Assembly: GCA_020091685.1 (NCBI GenBank)
Contig: CM034598.1
Span: 15,278,483 to 15,342,482 of the forward strand
Direction: 5' to 3'
DNA from: Lutjanus erythropterus
Lineage: Eukaryota > Chordata > Actinopteri > Lutjaniformes > Lutjanidae
Length of the DNA stretch: 64,000 bases
The notes under the pieces were generated by a model. That model was given only the letters and a program-made list of their open reading frames with translations, ran no database searches and was not told where the DNA came from. A program made the position numbers and the translations under genes. Shown piece by piece: positions 11,550 to 22,440 of the stretch; the stretch's first letter is position 1, and the number at the start of each line of letters is the position of its first letter.

Positions 11550-13090
11550 GGAGCGTTTAACCAAAAACCCTCAGCGCAGATTAACTGACTCCGCTCTCTA
11601 ACACATAGAGAAGGTCTCCTAAAGATAAAACAGAACATAAAGAATTCACTGAGACTGTAATAACTCTGAGTCTGATTAAATACTGACAAAACTTGTATTT
11701 CAAAGAACGTCAGACTTAAACATCAAACACACCTACAGAGGTAAGCAGCACTCTTAACTACTGCAGAGCCTGTTTTTTTTCTACAACTTCATGTAAATCA
11801 ACCTGAGTAAAAAGAGGAACTTTGAGGATGCTCTGTGGTGATGAGATGCTGATAGGCAGAAAAAGTTGTGTGATCCTAATCAAATGAATTATAGACGACC
11901 GAGTGATGTGTCTGTCTTCCTGCTCGCCCCCATGCAACTTTGAGCAACTTTTTGAGCGATGGCTTTGGAGTTGTAGCCTCTTTGTTTGTGTGTCAAAAAT
12001 GATTGCCTGTGGGAATCCAGATAACCACAAAACCAACACAAACTTAAGCATGTTTTCCATTTCATGGGAGGACAAGAACTAGTGTACACTTCTGGAGGAA
12101 CCTTTTGGCCAAACCGTGCACTCCCAAAAATGATAAATGACTAATAGGAACCAGGATGCTGGAGGATTTTAAAATCCCACAGAAAGCCTGTGCCCGGGTG
12201 AAAGGTTGTTTTAAATGGGACAGGCAAAAACAACATGAACTTGGCCATTAAGTTGGTTGGTTCCCACCCTCTAAGGATACAGTGAACCGGGTGGAGTTGG
12301 GACGCTTAAACCATTTGTTAAAGGAGAACATCAAGCTTGTCCTCAGTGGTGTTCCCAGCTGAAACTCTACGCTCCAGCTGAATTGCCTCAAAGGAAATAG
12401 GAGTGAGGTGAAAACGTGTAGTGGTTAATCAGTGGGAAAGCCGCAATTCAACCCTGCATGCAAAACCTGCACCTTTCTTTCCTCATTGTTTAAATGCCGC
12501 AGGGATCGGATAATATACCTGCAAGGCAACTTGTCAAGTTAAACTAAACCTTCAAGGAAATGGCGCATGCGTCTGTACCAGATGACAGACATACTGCAAT
12601 AATCTTTTACAAACACTTAACAGTGAATAGGGAAATCGTGCACTAAAAACTAATTAAGCTGAAAAGGTGCCGTAGTTTACTTAAAGCATGGAGGCTTTTG
12701 TAAACTGCAAGTTACATTAACACAATTAAATGAACAAACACTTAATCCCACGATACCAGATAGTGTGTGAGATGACAGTTGTTAAAATCACCAATCCGCG
12801 GTGAGCTGTTGGATTAGTGATCAGTTTCTAACGGCTGCGACTCAGACGGTGGAATCGAACGTTGGCGCAAGTAACGTTCCAACTGAAAATTTAAATTAAT
12901 ACAATAATACGTTAATACGTTACTCCATATTCACTCCATGTTGTCTTTGACAAACAGTTTACTTTCAGGCGACTGTAAAGTAAAGGCGAAAGGTTTGGGA
13001 TAACTACTCAATCATTTTACTGCGTTGATAAAGTCTGAAATCCGGTTAACAATTAACAATACAAAATAACAGATAATTAAATACACACAC
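11550..13090. other. sytl4 first intron (predicted)
   Basis: If the leader exon near 13.1 kb is correct, this is intron 1. It includes the uncertain 5'UTR edge of the first coding exon (11550-11620). I see no repeat family and no coding signal beyond short frames. Confidence 0.45.
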
Positions 13091-13350
13091 CTGCTGTTAA
13101 AAGTCGACTTCTCCCTGCTAACGGCTTGCGTCACCACGGCGACAGCCAGATATTCCTGATAGAAACACAACAAAACGGTTAAAAGTAGCAGACTTGAAGT
13201 TAGCTAATTAAATTGACGCATGTTGCCTGTAAACTCACTTTCCTCGTCGGTTATGACCATAATATCCGCGCCACTTCTTTTTCTCCTTGCCTCCCGTCTT
13301 CAAAACTGGTGACTTGTGTTAGAGGAGTCCCGAGTACCGGAAGATAAGGA
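13091..13350 (-). promoter_or_regulatory. sytl4: Likely sytl4 5' leader exon and promoter
   Basis: On the minus strand a non-coding stretch ends AACAGCAG before GTGTGT at 13091, a plausible donor for a 5'UTR exon joining the first coding exon. The block is richer in CpG than the flanking AT-rich DNA, and an ACCGGAAG (ETS-type core promoter motif) lies at 13336-13343, upstream for a minus-strand gene. No TATA box is evident. The exact start cannot be fixed from sequence. Confidence 0.4.
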
Positions 13351-14729
13351 AAGTTTGCAGCAGGCTGACAGACAGAGAGGAGCGCCTCTCCACATTTTCC
13401 ATGACAGGTGCATTTCCTTAGTCAGCTCTATTTACCGGATAATGGCTGGATGTGGAAAATTTAACCCACTGAAACAGTCCAATAAGCAGCCCAGTTCCCC
13501 TTTTCCCACGCAAACAAACAGGTGAGCTTCTTTTAAATGTAATGAGAGCAGAAATTTGAACAACGGGAAGTGAAGGGCTTTTACTTTGTCTTGCCTCTGA
13601 AGAAAAATAGTAAATATTAGAAATACAACACAAATACAATGGACCATTTAATGCTGTTGAGAAAAACAAAATAAAACAAACAAACAAAAAACACACTACA
13701 GATGGTTTCTCTGTGTAGTTCCCTCACTGACTATACCATTGTTTATTGTCAGGGTGTATGCAAAGTGATGTGGATCCATGCATTGTAAAACAAATAAACT
13801 ACTCTCATAGAAAGTGCTTGCAAGTCTTCCTGAGGTGGTGCTAATTTACAACAAATCTCAGGTATCTTAAAAAGTCACTGAGGTCTTTTATTTCATAACC
13901 TTTTTCCAGATGCTCTCTTCTCTCGAGGTCTATATGGACAAAAGCAAATGTCAAAAACAATATTTTTGACCAAATGCCTCAATATTGATTTTTATTGATA
14001 TTGCAACAATATTGTTTGGGATGACTATTGGTGCTTTCACAAAATATTAAAAGTACATGCAGCTTTTAAAAGCAGAGAAAGACAGCACTTATTGAATATA
14101 ATATAACAATATCCAGACTCTAAGACTAGGCCTCCCATATGACCTAAAATGCTGGCATCAGTAAGGCAAGTGTGCAAAAACTATGCAGCACTATGCTACC
14201 CTACTACTTCACAGCAGCGTCTTTTATGCCATCTTTTCTCCCAGGATGATGAAGTTCTATGGAATTCATTCTCTGTATTTGTTCATTTTAATCTGAGCCA
14301 GGCCATACAAGAATGACAACAATTATATCACATCCATACAAGGTTAGTAGTATGCAGCTGTACATATAAAATATATATAATCACATCAGAACTCGTTTTT
14401 AGTAAAAGAAAAAGAAAAATTAATGTGCATTTAGCCTACAGCTCCAACCAGGTGCTTCCAGGAATTAACAGATTGAGGTGTCAAGCTTGACTGGGAACGG
14501 ATAAGAGGTGATTCTGGATGGTTCTGCTGACTTTGTATTTCAGATGATTAATACTACACTTAAGAGGAAACCTTAAAGTATTATTGACCATCAAGAACAT
14601 CCAGCCGAGTCTGTTGAAAATGGCTCTTTTGGCAACTGGCGCTAAGGCAGATTTTGTGCTTTCACCACCTCCCCAGCGGACACAGATGGGTGACAAAGGG
14701 AAAAAACAAACACATTAACTGTCTTAGTA

Positions 14730-15020
14730 ACGTGTTGTTCCACCACCAGCCACCAGAACAGCTTCAGTGCTCCTTGGCATGGATTTCTCCTGGAAGGATA
14801 AACACCATCCATCTAGAAGATATTCCCTTATTAGGGTCCAAACTCTCCCATAGCTGTTCACCTGATGACTGTGAAGGCCATATCATATGATTCACATAAC
14901 TTCCATACTCATGAAACCATTCAGTGAGATCCTTGTATGGAAGCATCTGCATTCTGTTTTTCCACTCATTTATTAAGCCTTTTTCCTTTCTTTTGTCAGC
15001 AGTCATGTAGTATGTAGCAT
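14730..15020 (-). mobile_element. Degraded DNA-transposon-derived repeat
   Basis: Segments GTGTTGTTCCACCACC, GAACAGCTTCAGTGC, TCCTTGGCATGGATT and AAACCATTCAGTGAG belong to a repeat I recognise from many fish and frog genomes. The minus-strand frame contains SLTEWF-like and WPSQS words reminiscent of transposase termini, but it is broken. The superfamily was not assigned. Confidence 0.4.
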
Positions 15021-15540
15021 GTGTTTTTGCAAAAAAACAGTCGTTCGCCCTCTCAAGCTCCAAAGATATATTGTAAAGGCAGAGTAGAACTGTATGTTTA
15101 TAGGATTTCTGTTCAAATTTCTTGTAGATATTACAGCAGTGATACTCATGCAGGTCATTTTCTAATTCACAATGAAAATACACTGATTCATACTGGGAAT
15201 TTTTTTGTTTGTTTACACCAAATTACAAATGTTCACTGACATCCCTTGGCTGTAACCCATTAGCCTACACATTCACTAACAGCCTAATTAATGTTTGTTT
15301 ATTAACTGGCCCCTGGCATCCTGTCATTTAGTAAAAGTGGCCCTCGGGCAAAGCAAGTTGAGCATCTCTGCCTCATGGCCATGCCAAATATATGGATCCT
15401 GTAGCATATCAAGTCATAATATTGGTTTTAGAAGTTACCAGCACACTGATGTGAGAGTCGGGAGCAGTAGGTGTGATTCATATCTCCAGTCTTCAGCTTT
15501 TCATTTCAGTGAGCAACAAGGGGTCTAGAGATTAAATACA

Positions 15541-15735
15541 GGGGGGGGGGGGGGGTACTGAGCATATAGGGTTGAGCAAGGCACCTAAACCACAGCTGTA
15601 CAGTGGCCAACAGATAAGGCTTTGGATGTGGTATGGCTTGGCAGCTTCCACATGTGATTATAACTACATTAGTGTGAGGCAGCAGGGCGTTTGTGCTCAG
15701 TGAACCTGCCCTGGATAAATAAAGGTTTATAAAAA
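15541..15735 (+). mobile_element. 3' half of a tRNA-type SINE, with poly-G run
   Basis: TTGAGCAAGGCACCTAAACC, CAGATAAGGCTTTGG, GGCAGCTTCCACATGTG and a terminal ATAAATAAAGGTTTATAAAAA match the second half of the fuller SINE at 39843-40160. A run of 15 G opens the segment. Confidence 0.55.
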
Positions 15736-15815
15736 CTGGTGTAACAGCTGGTGTAGGCTTTGGTTACAATGGAAACTTCTGGAGCGTACAGTCTTTCTCT
15801 AGAGTGTCACATTAA

Positions 15816-16838
15816 AGGGGTAGTTTGGATTATTTGACAGGGGGTTGTATGAGGTACTTCTCCATAGTCTGTGTTATATCTGTAGTACCGGCCGGTCAGT
15901 ACACCAAAAGTTTGGAGAAGCAGGGAACAGTACTACCACAGAAGATAAGCAATATACTGCTATGGACTGGGTCAGCAGCAAACATATTTTAGACACTTAA
16001 AAAAGGCCCATCTAAAAAAAAAAAATCAATGTCAGTTTAAGTGTACTCTATCTTTAGAACATTTTCACTGCTTTACCTTGCTTGCCTTTTTCTAATGAGG
16101 AAACATCCATTATATAAGCTAATATCATTCTCTCTTTCTCAACCTCAGTCCTTTACTTTGTAGTAAGGAAGAACAAAATTGAAAAATATCTAGTTGTGAT
16201 TATTCTGACTGATATTGTAGTATGATGATAGTTCAGCAAATGACAGTTTTTACATCATTATTCTCATTTTCACTGACAAACATATTAAAATGATTATTGT
16301 GTGATTTTTGTGGGGACACCAAACAAACATGTTTTCTTAAAGCTGCTACAAGTGATTCTGGGTTGGTGGTGAGTAACCAGTCCAAAGTGTCTGTATCTGA
16401 TGACCTGGAAATGAGATTCAAGAATCAAGTATCTTTCAGGAATCTCTTGTAGCACCTTTAAGTCTGTAGAATATTATGTGTGGGCCAGGGCATCTCTGAA
16501 GCATGACAATATTTTATATTTGCCTTTACCCCTCCTGTGATGAAAACTGCAGCGGGCCGTATTGCGATTTCAATAAAATTTTAAACTATTAAGCCATAAT
16601 TTATCGATGCAGATCACGGCAGCAACTCCTGTGTTCTGCAAGGTAAAATTACTGATTTCACCTATGGAGTTTGATGGATTTGGAGAGAGTGATATTTGGC
16701 TTTTATAACAGACATTTCCTATTAGGAAAAGCGAGTTAAAGCTGCAAAATATTATATCAGTATATCAGTAAATATTATATCAGAGTATCACCAATTATAC
16801 CATACAACCCCACTTCAAATAATCCAAACCATCCCCCT
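15816..16838. mobile_element. Family B MITE, about 1 kb, probably composite
   Basis: The left end AGTTTGGATTATTTGA with GGGGTTGTATGAGG is matched in reverse at the right end by CATACAACCCCACTTCAAAT and AATCCAAACC, giving imperfect terminal inverted repeats of about 35 bp. TTAA flanks the left end. The middle (about 16180-16580) looks like a second inserted repeat. A related copy is at 41890-42630. Confidence 0.65.
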
Positions 16839-16890
16839 AAAATCTTGATTGCCATAGTGTCCACTCAGTATCTGTGTTTGTCTCTTCAGC

Positions 16891-17268
16891 TCAGGACGGT
16901 CTGCACTCCAAGTCCAGCACAATATGGTGAACATGAGGTGCATATGACTTCACATGTTCGATGTGCTGGATGTTTGTTATCCACGCTGCACCAGTGATGT
17001 CCTTTAAAAGAGAGGTGATGCGTTTTGCTGTGTCACTGGCCCAGGCTCGCCACACTTCCCTGTCAGCAGTCTTCCCAGAAACCCTCTGGGTGGCATCATC
17101 GATTGCTGGAATGGCTGCTGTGTCTGGTAATGGTGAGGTAACGTTCTGGTGAATGTGCAAAATGCCACCAGTTGTTCTCTTCAGCAGGCGACAGGCGACC
17201 CGCCAGCCGTCCTCAGAGCTCGGTATCAGACCCAGGTTCACTCTGTCAGCAATGTCACACAGCTGGAG
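16891..17268 (-). CDS. trmt12: trmt12 exon 7 (terminal)
   Basis: A 378-nt coding part preceded by an acceptor with an eleven-base T tract. It begins LQLCDIADRVNLGLIPSSED and ends SYAPHVHHIVLDLECRPS with TGA at 16893-16891. Repeat-derived sequence begins about 50 bp past the stop. Confidence 0.95.
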   Translation of the reverse strand, partial: LQLCDIADRVNLGLIPSSEDGWRVACRLLKRTTGGILHIHQNVTSPLPDTAAIPAIDDATQRVSGKTADREVWRAWASDTAKRITSLLKDITGAAWITNIQHIEHVKSYAPHVHHIVLDLECRPS

Positions 17269-20200
17269 CTGAAAAAAAAAAGTAAAAATGTGCTTCAGTA
17301 TAATTTCTTTGTAATGGAGCCGATTAAACTTTTAAAGCTACAGTTAGTGCACAAAATATCAAGGCATATTGACTTTGTGACTCTTGCTAAAGGCCATGAT
17401 TTACATTGATATTACCTGTGAAATATTTTGTATGCTGGAAAGAAGATGCAGATCAAAGTATGGCCGATAGGCTTTTGAAACTAATAAACTTGTACTGTGC
17501 AAAATGAGATGATACAGAATGTTGAATTGCCTCTAATGCAGTGGTTCTCAAACTTTTTCTGGCATGCGCCCCTTCAGAAGCCAAAAAAGGTTCATGCCTC
17601 CCACTGCACATTTTTATCAATCATTAACAGTGATGGGAGAAGAAATTAATAAAAAAAAAAGGATCCAATTTGAATTTTAGTGAAATAAAGGTCAGCGTGG
17701 AAGCATCAGCAAAATCATATTCAATCAACTTAGTTTAATTCCATATTATTCCCTCTGTCCTCCCTGCAGTGACTCGAGGCCCCACAGTTTGAGAAGCACT
17801 GCTCCAACGTGGTGCACTCTGTGGACGTTTCAGAAAATAGCAATTCGATTGTTTTCCACCACTGTAATGACAGAAATGTGCTTGCAATTATCCTGGAATT
17901 TACAAAGAGAAAGAACAAAACAACCAGACTGCACTTGGAACATGTCCAATTTCAAGTGTACTCTTGATTCTGCAAAAAAATATCTCTAGGCTTTGAAATC
18001 AAGTCTGTCTCTGTCACATAAATAGTTTTGGAAGAAAATAACTGGCATAAATGACAGAAATACTAAATATACACATACAAATCTGAAAAAAGGGTTGAAA
18101 TGCAAACTCTTGACAGAAGTTATAAGTGATCTCTTTACCAGATTAAGGCATTAATGTCACAGAGAAATAAACAAAACAATTCAATATTCATCACGCTGGA
18201 AATAAGTGTGATGTCAAAAATGTACAAGGTATATTTCGAATATATCTTAAAGGTCCGGTGTGTAATATGAAGGGGCATTTATTGGCAGATTATGGCAGAA
18301 ATGTAAAAGAATATTCGCATGTATGTTTTCATCTGCGTGTGATCACCTTAAAATAAGAATCATTGTGTTTTCGTTACCTTAGAATCTTATTGTACAGAGA
18401 TACAGAGGGTGCAGGTCCTCTTTCATGGAGGCTGCCATGTTGTACTCTCATGTTCCTACAGTGGCCAGAATGGACAAACCAAACACTGGCTCTAGACACA
18501 GTCTTCGGCATTTTTTGCAAGTTTCGCAGCACCTGTAGGTTCTCCTACATGCTTTGGAAGAGGAGAATGAGGCAAGGTGTTTCAAAGCGGAAAAATCACC
18601 GCCAGATGCCACTACATCCTACACATGGGATATTTAAAATAATGTTTCATAGATCAATTTGTTAGTGTTTTCAAATAAAATGTGATTATCAATTTAAAAG
18701 GTAGAATTGTGCATTAAGATATTGAATGATTGTATCATATGGTTTCACTGAAATATGAGAAAAAAGGATTCATTGCAAACCTTCTACAGAGGTGACTAAG
18801 TGATATGACAATAGTGATAGACACACTGTAATAGCTGAGTTTCTCTAATCTAACATTATAATATTTAATTACTGTAATATTATCGCAATACCATTATATC
18901 TGAGTGAACCTTTATTGGTTCTCTTTTCTGTGCAGTTACAGATAACTAGGAAAAATCCTGGAGGCACCAAATAATTGATTTTCAGTGGAGAAGGGAACTA
19001 AAAAAGCCACTAAAGGACACAAGTCAATGCTTTCATCCCGGTGGCGAAGTACTGAATTAATATTGAGCTAATATTGTTGTTGTGTGCAAACAATCCATGT
19101 CCTACCAACAGAATGGGATCCATATTAAAAGACATTACTTGTCGGTTGTCTCCTTGGTGAACAGTGCAGCGGTCAGACACCCCGTTTGCCACGAGGTTTT
19201 TCCGTAAAGCCTCAACAGCATCGAGGTTCCATTCACAGGCGTGAACATGACTGGCCCCCGCATGTACCAGGTATGGGAGAGTGAAGTATCCAATACCTGA
19301 AGCAAGATACAGTTTTTATAATTACACATAAACAAACCTGTCATGATTGAAACTATGTTTGATTACTACTGAAGAGTACATGGGTTAGACACAATAACAA
19401 TACATGACAATTATATGATATGGGACATTTGTTTTATTGTTTATTCTTTGATAATGTTTAAATAAAAAATAATTATATACCATATCTTTAGCAATGTAAA
19501 AAAATCTGTCACACATTGTCACAGCTATCTTACCTGCATACAAATCCACCACAGTCTCCCCCCTGCAGTCAAATTCGGCCACCCGGAGCTTCTCTGTTAT
19601 GTTGCCAGCTGAGAACATGCATTTGGTGACATCAAACTCATAACTGAAACAACAAGTGAAGACATGTTTCAGTCATACTCCAATGTAATCCTTCACAGGT
19701 CAAAGACATCTTCAGTAGGGCTGCAACTAATGATTATTTTCATTCAGTCATGTTTTCATTATTGATTAATGTTTCTACTATTTTCTTGATTAACAGATTG
19801 TTTGGTCCATAAACTGTCAGAAAATATTGAACACTGATTCCCAAAGCCCAATGTAACATCTTCAAATGTCCTGTTTTGTCCAAAATCCACAGATATTCTG
19901 TTAACTGTCATAGAGGAGTAAAGGAAATATTCACATTTCAGAAGCTAAAATCAGATAATTTGAACTTTATTTTTTTAATTTTATTAAAAAAAAGACTAAA
20001 TAAAATGATTAATTGAATATCAACATACAAATATTTAAGAAATATGAAGTATATTCTACTTCAAACTTATCAACTTGACTTTTCTTTGGCATCTGATAGT
20101 ATAATAGGTATTTTTCACTGCTTTTGATTATCAAGATAGCTGGAAATGAATTTAATAGCTGATGACTAATAGATCAATCTACAAATAATTGCAGCTCTAC

Positions 20201-21203
20201 TATTCAGTGAGCAAATCATCTGCAAATAAATGACTCTGAGTGATGAGGGCTGTAACTTACCTTATCTTATTGTCCACATGTTTGACCCAGCTGTGCTCTC
20301 CTAACAGCATTGTCACCACAGGTGACCTAAATCCATCCCTGGATATTCGACTCATCTTTGCCAGGCGCTTTGCCCCCAGTCCTTTGGCTACTGCACTCCA
20401 TAGCTGTTGAACTGAAAATGTAAAAAGCAATAAACAAATTAATTCATTAATTATTTTGTACACTTTGTACTAAAGGTGGGGTTGAGTTCAAGAGCAGTAC
20501 CCATTTTCTTCCATACTGGCGAGGAGAAACAACTGTCTGGCAACAGGACAAGGTCTTCATGTCTCTGGAAACTGCGAGGGAGGTCCCCTCTCAGCTCCTC
20601 TGCCCATCTTTCACCATGAGATTGCAACAGCTCCTGGAGAATTTTCTCTAGTTTGTTACCACGTGTCTGTCCTCTCCCTTTCTTTAACTGCAGAGGAGAC
20701 TGTGGTGAAAACAGGACAGACAACACTTTGAATCTGCAGTACAGTACTATATTTTAATAGTATTTGTGATGAAACTCAGCTTTAATTACCTGACTCCAGA
20801 CTATTTCACAGGCACTGTCTGAGGCCACCATGGTTCTGAGAGACAGCAAATCAAGTTGCGACAGACAGGATGGTAAAATGGGTAGGAGGACCGTCTCATC
20901 TGTGTCTTTCAGTAAACACAAACTCGGGTCCAGTGCTCCTTGCGAATGTAGATATTTCCTGCAAGATAACACATTTAAAAAACGATATAACAATAGTACA
21001 GACAGACACGGTAAACATAACTAGCCTAACCTGTTAATCAAAGAATCTTTCTATGTTCAATGCTTAGTTCTTGCCAGAGTCTAAGAACTTAAGGTTCCCA
21101 TGCTAACTGCTAGCTTAGCTTATATATTCACTCACTTAATGACTGATTACCTGAACTTCTGTGCCTGACACTGCGACACACGAAGGCAAGGCACTCCGTC
21201 CAT
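16891..21203 (-). CDS. trmt12: tRNA wybutosine-synthesizing protein 2 (acp transferase)
   Basis: Transfers the 3-amino-3-carboxypropyl group of S-adenosylmethionine to the tricyclic base at position 37 of tRNA-Phe, converting yW-86 to yW-72 in wybutosine synthesis; expected cytosolic. Seven exons: 21203-21151, 20958-20790, 20687-20501, 20411-20261, 19643-19534, 19296-19139, 17268-16891. They sum to 1206 nt (401 aa plus TGA) with every phase matched. The SAM-binding motif is VVDLYAGIGYFTLP (about 218-231), with acidic-loop ACEWN (243-247). Class-specific NLGLIPSSE starts near 287, GGILHIHQN follows, and the C-terminus has SYAPHVHHIVLDLEC. An in-frame TAA directly precedes the ATG, so the start is fixed. 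The protein is shorter than human TRMT12 (about 448 aa), mainly in a loop after HIHQN. trmt12 lies tandem to sytl4 and divergent from zdhhc9. Confidence 0.95.
17539..17801. mobile_element. hAT-like MITE with near-perfect 8-bp target duplication
   Basis: The ends CAGTGGTTCTCAAAC and GTTTGAGAAGCACTG are inverted. The flanks are CTCTAATG (17531-17538) and CTCCAACG (17802-17809), agreeing at 6 of 8 bases, the size of a hAT duplication. The element is 263 bp and cannot code for a transposase. Confidence 0.75.
18251..18632 (-). mobile_element. Family A MITE (TTAA-flanked), reverse copy
   Basis: It lies between TTAA at 18247-18250 and TTAA at 18633-18636. Internal words GGACAAACCAAACACTGG, AGGCTGCCATGTTG and CCAGATGCCACTACATCC recur in the other copies. 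It lies in trmt12 intron 6, in the gene's sense direction. Confidence 0.75.
19139..19296 (-). CDS. trmt12: trmt12 exon 6
   Basis: A 158-nt exon encoding GIGYFTLPYLVHAGASHVHA then CEWNLDAVEALRKNL and CTVHQGDNRQ. It holds the second half of the glycine-rich SAM loop and the acidic residue (CEWN) expected to bind the ribose. Confidence 0.95.
19534..19643 (-). CDS. trmt12: trmt12 exon 5
   Basis: A 110-nt exon encoding YEFDVTKCMFSAGNITEK then LRVAEFDCRGETVVDLYA. It carries the FDVTxCMFSxGNITEK signature of the Trm5/TYW2 family and the first half of the SAM motif, which is split by the following intron. Confidence 0.95.
19644..20260. other. trmt12 intron 4, mostly a common fish repeat
   Basis: From 19717 to 20202 it is a copy of a very common teleost repeat, starting AGGGCTGCAACTAATGATTA and ending AATTGCAGCTCTA in inverted form. 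The internal words TTTGGTCCATAAACTGTCAG and GTCATAGAGGAGTAAAG are typical. Nothing else was seen. Confidence 0.7.
20261..20411 (-). CDS. trmt12: trmt12 exon 4
   Basis: A 151-nt exon encoding LWSAVAKGLGAKRLAKMS then RISRDGFRSPVVTMLLGEH and WVKHVDNKI. LGAxRLAK and the HVDNxI motif lead into the methyltransferase-like fold. Ser, rather than the usual Arg, precedes the next Tyr at the junction. Confidence 0.93.
20501..20687 (-). CDS. trmt12: trmt12 exon 3
   Basis: A 187-nt exon (acceptor CTCTGCAG, donor GTACTG) encoding LKKGRGQTRGNKLEK, then RWAEELRGDLPRSFQRHEDL, then SPVWKKM. The DLPRSxQRHxxLxLL pattern is characteristic of TYW2. Confidence 0.92.
20790..20958 (-). CDS. trmt12: trmt12 exon 2
   Basis: A 169-nt exon (acceptor ATCTTGCAG, donor GTAATT). 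It encodes KYLHSQGALDPSLCLLKD, then a Leu-rich stretch ending ACEIVWSQ. It resembles the N-terminal REYLxxQxLFD region of human TRMT12. Confidence 0.9.
21151..21203 (-). CDS. trmt12: trmt12 exon 1
   Basis: A 53-nt coding exon encoding MDGVPCLRVSQCQAQKF and ending AG before GTAATC; the next exon adds G to make Arg, giving FRKYL. TAA lies in frame immediately before the ATG. Confidence 0.88.
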
Positions 21204-22091
21204 TTACAAACACACAAACTAATCCACTTTACTGATGTTTGACAGCTCAAGAGTGCTAATTTAGCGAAATGAAAACGACAGGTAACGTTAACCGGTAACT
21301 GCTCCTAAACAAAACACAGCGCGTGTTTCTAGTCGGACTATTATTCAGGACGGACGATTCAAAATACAAAACTTTATTGTAACAAACTGGTCCGGTTACC
21401 GCCACAGTTTAAAGTTTCCTGACGCTGAAGAAGAGTAATGTATTATTAAAAGGTGATTGTCACACTTTATTGGTGTTACATATTTGTTAGATACCGACAG
21501 CTTTCGCTAAATCACAAGGAGGTGTAAACCTATTTACAAGTTACCCACCAGTGTCGATAGATGGAGACAAACAGCTCAAAACCCACGAGGACAGGTTAAC
21601 GCTTTTAGAAAAAATGAAGGTTAATATACAATGACGAAGCTCTATCAGTTGATCCGCGCAATAAAACAGGAAAACATTTGTCATTAAAGTTATAATCAGG
21701 TATATCATACCACTGAGTTAAATTGGCAGTTTGTGACTGCTGTCAAGCTGAAAGATATTCTGTGGTGAAGGACATCACAGATTTTCATAAATTCATACTA
21801 AAGTTCATGAAGACAATCCGATGGGACAAGTAAAATAATTTAGGTACAGCAGTATGTATTAATTTTGTATGTATTTTAGGATTTGTATTATATCAAAACC
21901 CAAATCGCTCTGCTGCTGTGTAGAGGAACTTACACACTGTGCGATCACAATTTGTGCTCTACTGTTGATAAAGTACTTTTGTGATATACAGAGATTTTAA
22001 GTCAGCTAGGTATTCACTCTGTTAAAGCTGGGGAAGGCAGTTTACTTTCTGACATCATTGGGCAAAGGCTCTAGAATAGTAATGACAATAA

Positions 22092-22440
22092 CCCCTGTGT
22101 AGGATTTAGTGGCATCCAGCGGTGAGCTTGCATATTGCAAACACCTTGTCTCTCCCTCGCCTTCCAAGCATGTAGGAGAACCTACAGTGGCTGAAAACTT
22201 ATGAAATGTCTTGTAGAGCCAGTGTTTGGTTTGTCTGTTCTGGGCTACTGTAGACACCTGGCTGTGCACCATGAAGGCCTCCATAGATGAGGGCCCACCC
22301 CGTCTCTGGATATAAACAGCTCATTGTAAGGTAACAAAAGCACAACAATTCTTATTTTCAGGTGATAATACACTAATGAAAGCATACTTATGAATATATT
22401 TCTGGCATATTCTGCCAATAAATCCCTGTAAATCTTGTGG
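22092..22440 (+). mobile_element. Family A MITE, forward copy
   Basis: TGTGTAGGATTTAGTGGC, GGAGAACCTACAGTGGC, AGCCAGTGTTTGGTTTG, TCTGGGCTACTGTAGA and TTCTGCCAATAAATCCC occur in the same order as in the other forward copies. Both tips are eroded. Confidence 0.7.

Larger units (their letters stand above)
13351..16890. other. Intergenic region sytl4-trmt12
   Basis: It holds a DNA-transposon-derived stretch (14730-15020), a SINE 3' half with a 15-G run (15541-15735) and a 1-kb family B MITE (15816-16838). A minus-strand AATAAA at 15303-15298 is the only clear polyadenylation hexamer I found downstream of trmt12. No gene was found. Confidence 0.55.
17269..19138. other. trmt12 intron 6
   Basis: The longest trmt12 intron. 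It contains a hAT-like MITE (17539-17801) and a family A MITE (18251-18632). The rest is AT-rich without a recognised feature. Confidence 0.65.

Noticed and set aside
14764-15183. A 139-codon minus-strand frame with some transposase-like words
   Set aside because: It overlaps a degraded dispersed repeat. Only scattered words resemble transposase and there is no intact catalytic core, so it was listed as a repeat, not a gene.
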